Source: Gemmatimonadales bacterium
GTDB lineage: Bacteria > Gemmatimonadota > Gemmatimonadetes > Palauibacterales > Palauibacteraceae
Reading direction: 5' to 3'
DNA: 5,816 nt
NCBI GenBank assembly: GCA_030608825.1
Contig: JAUWDL010000108.1
Span: 1 to 5,816 of the forward strand
In this document: positions 1 through 3,290 of the stretch, in pieces
Layout: each line of letters begins with the position of its first letter
How positions within the stretch are numbered: position 1 is the stretch's first letter
Made by a program: the position numbers and the translations under genes
The notes under the pieces: model-generated
Seen by the model: only the letters and a program-made list of their open reading frames with translations
Databases searched by the model: none
What the model was told of the DNA's origin: nothing

Positions 1-680
1 ACTTCGTCCATCGCCACCCTGTCTCCCCGCCGGCGATCCGCGCCCTTCTGGAGCTCTGTCGCCTCTCGGGCGAAGAGCTCGGGCGGAGGTGCGGCCTGAG
101 CGTCGGCCGGAGGCGCGGCCTGAGCGTTCCGGCTTTCTTCCAGCTCGGACGGAGACTCGGTCGAGTGGAGCACCACGCCACGGAAGCCCCCCTCATCGTC
201 ACCTCCCTCGCCGCCGACGGACCCTTCGAGCGACTCCGCAGCGTCCCGATCGGCGGCCCGATCCGCCATTATCCCGCTGCCGACCGTGCCGCGGGCCAGC
301 CAGCCGGCCGTGAGCGCGACCGTCAGCGAAGCGGCCCATGCCAGCGATCCCGGCCACCGAAAAACGCGACCGCCCAGGGCATTCCTTCGGCTCACCGAAC
401 TCCTTCCGCTCGTCGGCTCGCCGGCGGGGTCATGAACGGGATCTACGCGAGCGGCGCGACGCTCCAGCTCTTCAAAGGGCGGCGGGGAGAACGAAGACGG
501 CGCCGCCGTGCCCAACAGAGACACCGCCTCATCTCGCACCAGGCGCGCTGCCTCGAGTCGAGCGCTGCAATCGTCGCATGCGGCGATGTGCGAGCGTGCC
601 TCGACGAGCGCGGCGCCGTCCAGCGCCTCGACGCTCCCATCCAGGTAGGCGTGTAGCTGCCCGTCAGTCAGATGCGACAT
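1..680 (-). CDS. Zinc-finger (zf-HC2/ZAS-type) transmembrane anti-sigma factor, 3' end outside window
   Basis: The frame opens with ATG at 680-678 and stays open for 226 codons to the left edge, so the C-terminus is missing. The N-terminal 45 residues match the zinc-binding anti-sigma fold: H31-x3-C35-x2-C38 (HIAACDDC), with H3 or H10 as likely further ligand, and the typical opening AYLDGSVE. These two are the only cysteines in the visible protein. A Pro/Ser-rich linker follows (about 58-105), then basic residues (R105, R109) and one hydrophobic segment at about 112-130 (SLAWAASLTVALTAGWLA), which predicts the N-terminus in the cytoplasm. The visible exported part is acidic and Gly-rich (about 150-165), then carries an Ala/Pro repeat (about 186-200). 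By family knowledge the zinc finger would bind and sequester the sigma factor encoded just upstream. The start overlaps the sigma gene by 17 bases. A Shine-Dalgarno-like AAGGAG sits 13 bases upstream, inside the sigma gene. The exported domain's ligand or function is unknown. Confidence 0.88.
   Translation of the reverse strand, partial: MSHLTDGQLHAYLDGSVEALDGAALVEARSHIAACDDCSARLEAARLVRDEAVSLLGTAAPSSFSPPPFEELERRAARVDPVHDPAGEPTSGRSSVSRRNALGGRVFRWPGSLAWAASLTVALTAGWLARGTVGSGIMADRAADRDAAESLEGSVGGEGGDDEGGFRGVVLHSTESPSELEESRNAQAAPPADAQAAPPPELFAREATELQKGADRRRGDRVAMDE
84..127 (-). repeat. Two-copy 24-bp-period tandem repeat in the anti-sigma gene (Ala/Pro linker)
   Basis: Positions 84-103 and 108-127 are the same 20 bases apart from one mismatch (t/c at 90 versus 114). 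The period is 24 bases, exactly eight codons, so the frame is kept. The minus-strand product reads AQAAPPADAQAAPPPE, two copies of an AQAAPP unit in the exported part of the anti-sigma factor. This looks like an extended linker grown by in-frame duplication. Confidence 0.8.
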
Positions 681-1173
681 TTCGCTGCTCTTGCTCCTTG
701 TAAGCCGTCACGAGCCGGTTTCGGGCCCGGGAGAGCGTCGTGCCGACGGCCCCCGCCGAGAGTCCGGTCTGCTCCGAGATCTCCACGTAGCTGAGCCCGC
801 CGTCCCAGAGCAGGAGAACCTCCCGGTCCCGCTCGCTGAGCGCGTCCAGCGCCAGCCGTACGGCCGCCGAACGCTCCTCCCGCTCCACGCTCTCCGAGGG
901 CGCCGGCGAGGCGGGCGGATCGGCCTCCATCTCCGCCCGGATCAGCTTCAGGTGTCGGCGATGTCTCATGGCTGTTCGTGCCTCGTCGCGCGCGAGGTTG
1001 GATGCCACGGTGAAAACCCAGGCACGCGGCTTCTCGGGATCGTGCCGGAGCGCCCTCACGAACGTCTCCTGGGCGAGATCCTCCGCTCGCTGCGCGTCCC
1101 ACACCTTCCGGTAAAGGAAGCGCACCAGATCGCTGTACATCGATTCGTACAAAGCCGCCCAGTCCGTCGGCAT
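664..1173 (-). CDS. ECF-type (sigma-70 family, group IV) RNA polymerase sigma factor
   Basis: This 169-residue protein has the usual ECF length and architecture. Region 2 spans about residues 10-73. It contains the core-binding EDLAQETFVRAL (31-42) and the -10-recognition stretch PRAWVFTVASNLARDEAR (49-66), followed by a basic patch (RHRRH). A Pro/Ser/Glu-rich linker covers about 82-100. Region 4 spans about 104-158 with the helix-turn-helix LSYVEISEQTGLSAGAVG (127-144) and SRARNRL, which would contact the -35 element. It should direct core polymerase to a small extracytoplasmic-response regulon. The ATG at 1173 was chosen because MPTDWAALYESMY starts at the family's normal position and GAGG lies just upstream. 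The frame is open further up to an ATG at 1278, but that extension is Arg/Gly-rich and unlike the family. The gene overlaps the anti-sigma gene by 17 bases, indicating translational coupling. It has no cysteines, so any redox sensing would fall to its partner. The subgroup was not assigned. Confidence 0.93.
   Translation of the reverse strand: MPTDWAALYESMYSDLVRFLYRKVWDAQRAEDLAQETFVRALRHDPEKPRAWVFTVASNLARDEARTAMRHRRHLKLIRAEMEADPPASPAPSESVEREERSAAVRLALDALSERDREVLLLWDGGLSYVEISEQTGLSAGAVGTTLSRARNRLVTAYKEQEQRNVASD
694..699 (-). promoter_or_regulatory. Likely Shine-Dalgarno of the anti-sigma gene, inside the sigma gene
   Basis: The minus strand reads AAGGAG here, 13 bases before the anti-sigma ATG at 680. 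This is longer than the usual 5-9 bases. It lies within the sigma codons for Lys-Glu near the C-terminus (YKEQEQ). Together with the 17-base overlap it suggests that ribosomes finishing the sigma gene help start the anti-sigma gene. Confidence 0.5.
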
Positions 1174-1174
1174 G

Positions 1175-1181
1175 CCACCTC
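1175..1181 (-). promoter_or_regulatory. Ribosome binding site supporting the sigma start at 1173
   Basis: The minus strand reads GAGGTGG immediately before the ATG. Its GAGG core is four bases from the start codon, a short spacing. No comparable purine run precedes the next internal ATG at 1140, so this site favours 1173. Confidence 0.45.
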
Positions 1182-1211
1182 GGCCGTGAGCTCTCGAATG
1201 ATTCGTTGTCG

Positions 1212-1227
1212 GCCCGGCGAACCGGGC
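1212..1227 (-). other. Short hairpin with UUCG loop in the sigma gene leader
   Basis: A perfect 6-bp inverted repeat (GCCCGG / CCGGGC) flanks a four-base loop that reads TTCG on the transcribed minus strand. It ends 38 bases before the sigma start. UUCG loops are stable in RNA, although the classic closing pair is C-G and here it is G-C. It may be leader structure or chance in GC-rich DNA. Confidence 0.3.
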
Positions 1228-1261
1228 TGCCTCGCGGCCTTCCGACCATGAGGACGTTCTT

Positions 1262-1292
1262 GCGGCCCGGGCTTGCACATGCCCGCGGCCGC
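1262..1292 (-). terminator. Strong GC hairpin between the secreted-protein gene and the sigma gene (possible terminator or attenuator)
   Basis: Positions 1262-1272 pair with 1281-1292 in an 11-bp GC-only stem with one bulged base at 1286 and an 8-base loop. It lies 48 bases past the stop codon of the upstream gene. No T-run follows on the minus strand, so intrinsic termination would be weak. It could instead protect the 3' end of an mRNA or mark a Rho-dependent end. Confidence 0.35.
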
Positions 1293-1296
1293 GATG

Positions 1297-1322
1297 GCGG
1301 AATCCCGGCGGTGGGGTTCCGC
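1297..1322 (-). terminator. Inverted repeat just after the secreted-protein stop codon
   Basis: Positions 1297-1306 and 1313-1322 form a 10-position stem with a 6-base loop. On the plus strand all ten positions pair, one as a G-T wobble. In the minus-strand RNA that position becomes a C-A mismatch, leaving nine pairs. It starts 18 bases after the TAG at 1340-1342 and lacks a U-tract. With the adjacent hairpin at 1262-1292 it may form a compound 3' end. Confidence 0.3.
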
Positions 1323-1339
1323 GACGGCGGGACGCGTGA

Positions 1340-3160
1340 CTAGCGTTCCTGCACCGTCAGGACGCGCGCGGACGTCAGCTCGGTCCCCTCGGCCAGCCGA
1401 ACCGACGCACTCAGAACGTATCGACCTTCCGCGAGATCCGGGATCTGGAGCTCCAGGTATCGCGACGCCGGTCCGGAACCTCCGCCCATCTGCTCGCGCC
1501 ACTCCAGGCTTACGGTGGAATCGTCTTCCTTCGCCAACCCGAGCCATTCCGCCGCCCTGCGGAAGAAGCCCTTGTCGGGCTTGGTCAGCGAGACCTCCAC
1601 TTCGAGCGGCGTACGCTCGGCGACGCCGTACAACTCCCACAACAGCCCGATGCGATCGCCGCCCCGCACCGTCGTGGAGGGGCGCACGAAACGGAGCGCC
1701 TCCTCGAGTGTGCCGGGCGCCGCCTCGCCAACACCGGGCTCGAGCAGGATGATGTCGGAAAGTGCGGGCCGATCCGTTGCCGCCCAGAGCCGTCTGCCTA
1801 CCCGCACCCGGGCCGCACGTCCGGCGGAGTCGGCAAGCGCCTCGATGCCCAGGATCCCGGGCTCGGCGCGCGTCCGCGTCGTCAGCACTCCGCGGCGCGG
1901 GGCGCCTTCGGAGACGGCTACCTCGGGCCGGCCCTGCTCGGGGCTGTAGACCAGAGCGACACGGAGCGGTGTCTCGGGTGGGAGGGAGTCGCTGACCCAT
2001 TCGTACGCGCCGACCAGCAGCGCCGAGCCTCCGCGCCGGAAGACGGCGAGCTGATGATCGAAGCCCTGCTCACGCCCGTCGAAAGCGACGGCGTAATGTG
2101 GCTGGTACTCCTCCCGGGGACGTCGGGGCTCGAGCTCCCAGGCCACCTCGAGCGTGGTAAACTCGGAGATCAGCTCGGAGGGCGGAAAGAAGCGGAAGCT
2201 TCTGTCGGGGTCGTGGCCGCTTATCGACGGCCGGCGCCGGCCCGGCGAGTAGACCGGCTCGCGGCGCCGTGACCCGCGTACGGGCCAGCCGTAGCGGACC
2301 AGCAGCTCCTCCAGATCGGGCCCCCAGTGGACGCCGTAGGGAGAGTCGGCGCCACGCTGCAGCCGGTTCAACACGTTGCGGGAGAAGTGCTCCGTTCGTC
2401 GCTCGTTCCCGGGCACCATGAGCAGGGGATCGGCCAGCCACCAGGCACGTGTCTCGAAAGGCTCCCGCTCGATGCAGTCCAGCTCCTCGTAGTCGTCCAG
2501 GGCCTCACCGTCGAGGATGTGCGAGAGGTCTCTCCAGCGACAATTCTCCTCGGAAGGCATGGCCCGAAGAGCCGTCTCGTAGACCTCGTCGGCGCCGGAA
2601 AAATCGCCCAGCGCGTGCCGCGCGTAGGCCGCGAGAGCGAGACACCACCATCGTTCTGCCGCGCAGGACCCGGCAGCCGTTCGCGCTTCCTCGGGACGCC
2701 CCGCCTCCACGAGGTAGCGAATCCACTGGCCGACGATCCACCCTTCCCCCGGCGCCGCGCGGGCGGTGCGTTCCAGGAGCTGGATCAACTCGTCCCGCGC
2801 CACCTTCACATGCGGGCTCTCAGGGCCGGGATTCCAGGACGGGTCGCTGTCGTGCCAGATGCAGAACCGGCCGACGATCTCGTCGCAGCGTCCCGTGGGT
2901 CCGTTCCAAAACGGGAGGTTCCGGCGGCGGGTGCGCTCGAACACCCTCTGGGCACCTCGAGCCGCATCGAGGACGGCTCGGCCGTCCACAAGCTGCGTGT
3001 CGGGAACCGGTGGACGCGCGTGCGGGGCCGTGCGCGCTGCCAAGAATACGGGTTCGACTGGCCGGCCGGTGCCGGCGCCGCCGGAGTCGGCAAACGGCGC
3101 GGCGGCGGCGATCGCCGCCAGCGATACGTAGAGAGCTACGCTGGATCTGAGCACAACCAT
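1340..3160 (-). CDS. Secreted protein with helical-repeat N-terminal half and GWxTD-like C-terminal half; function unknown
   Basis: The protein has 606 residues. Residues 1-25 look like a Sec signal peptide (R5, then hydrophobic VALYVSLAAIAAAA) without a lipobox cysteine, so it is probably released into the periplasm. Residues about 120-205 are helical and TPR-like, with motifs such as IRYLVEAGRPEEARTAA and LGDFSGADEVYETALRAMP. A segment WWLADPLLMVPGNERRTEHF (241-260), then YGVHWGPDLEELLVRYGWPV (275-294), resembles the GWxTD core layout in degenerate form. A beta-rich part follows, with LSDIILLEPG (467-476), LLWELYGV (507-514) and a final beta domain ending at 606, as in the C-terminal parts of GWxTD proteins. 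All six cysteines (92, 100, 166, 173, 207, 229) lie in the N-terminal half. The start is supported by GAGGGG nine bases upstream. I recall similar proteins from Gemmatimonadota, but no activity is known to me. It sits between the M16 peptidase and the sigma gene, on the same strand. Confidence 0.8.
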   Translation of the reverse strand: MVVLRSSVALYVSLAAIAAAAPFADSGGAGTGRPVEPVFLAARTAPHARPPVPDTQLVDGRAVLDAARGAQRVFERTRRRNLPFWNGPTGRCDEIVGRFCIWHDSDPSWNPGPESPHVKVARDELIQLLERTARAAPGEGWIVGQWIRYLVEAGRPEEARTAAGSCAAERWWCLALAAYARHALGDFSGADEVYETALRAMPSEENCRWRDLSHILDGEALDDYEELDCIEREPFETRAWWLADPLLMVPGNERRTEHFSRNVLNRLQRGADSPYGVHWGPDLEELLVRYGWPVRGSRRREPVYSPGRRRPSISGHDPDRSFRFFPPSELISEFTTLEVAWELEPRRPREEYQPHYAVAFDGREQGFDHQLAVFRRGGSALLVGAYEWVSDSLPPETPLRVALVYSPEQGRPEVAVSEGAPRRGVLTTRTRAEPGILGIEALADSAGRAARVRVGRRLWAATDRPALSDIILLEPGVGEAAPGTLEEALRFVRPSTTVRGGDRIGLLWELYGVAERTPLEVEVSLTKPDKGFFRRAAEWLGLAKEDDSTVSLEWREQMGGGSGPASRYLELQIPDLAEGRYVLSASVRLAEGTELTSARVLTVQER

Positions 3161-3169
3161 CGGTGCTTA

Positions 3170-3175
3170 CCCCTC
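3170..3175 (-). promoter_or_regulatory. Shine-Dalgarno of the secreted-protein gene
   Basis: The minus strand reads GAGGGG, nine bases before the ATG at 3160. It fixes the start directly upstream of the signal peptide. Confidence 0.6.
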
Positions 3176-3229
3176 GGACCTTCCACCGGGAAAGATGGCG
3201 TGCGGCAGGATGGCGGGCCAAGGTGCGAG

Positions 3230-3260
3230 TGCGCCCCCTCCGTTAGACGAAGGGGGCGCA
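3230..3260 (-). terminator. Perfect 10-bp inverted repeat after the M16 gene, probable terminator
   Basis: TGCGCCCCCT (3230-3239) and AGGGGGCGCA (3251-3260) are exact reverse complements around an 11-base loop. The stem begins 30 bases past the M16 stop codon at 3291-3293. The stem is very stable, but no clear T-run follows on the minus strand, so it is either a U-poor terminator or an mRNA 3' stabiliser. It suggests the M16 gene and the secreted-protein gene are separate, or only partly joined, transcription units. Confidence 0.5.
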
Positions 3261-3290
3261 GTTCAAGGGGGCCCCATACTCGGCGCGGCG

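Noticed and set aside
165..656. Plus-strand open frames opposite the anti-sigma gene
   Set aside because: The minus-strand frame over the same bases encodes a coherent zinc finger plus membrane helix. The plus-strand products are basic and repetitive with no domain.
1174..1278. N-terminal extension of the sigma factor to the ATG at 1278
   Set aside because: The extra 35 residues are Arg/Ser/Gly-rich, lack similarity to sigma region 2 and cover the hairpin-rich spacer. The internal ATG at 1173 has a GAGG site and the normal family start.
1299..1320. GGAAC on the minus strand at 1320-1316 as the -35 element of an autoregulated ECF promoter
   Set aside because: GGAAC fits ECF-type -35 elements, but no convincing -10 such as CGTC or TCTGA occurs 15-17 bases downstream. 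The bases are also explained by the inverted repeat they sit in.
1056..2000. A 314-codon minus-strand frame spanning the end of the secreted-protein gene and the start of the sigma gene
   Set aside because: It is out of frame with both supported genes. Its product is Arg/Ala/Gly-rich and ends inside the well-supported sigma coding region.
3199..3222. TTGGCC with CATCTT 18 bases downstream on the minus strand as a housekeeping promoter for the secreted-protein gene
   Set aside because: Only four and three of six consensus positions match, which is weak enough to occur by chance.
3267..3274. GGGGCCCC palindrome near the M16 stop codon
   Set aside because: It is only eight bases, self-complementary with no loop, and is expected by chance in this composition.
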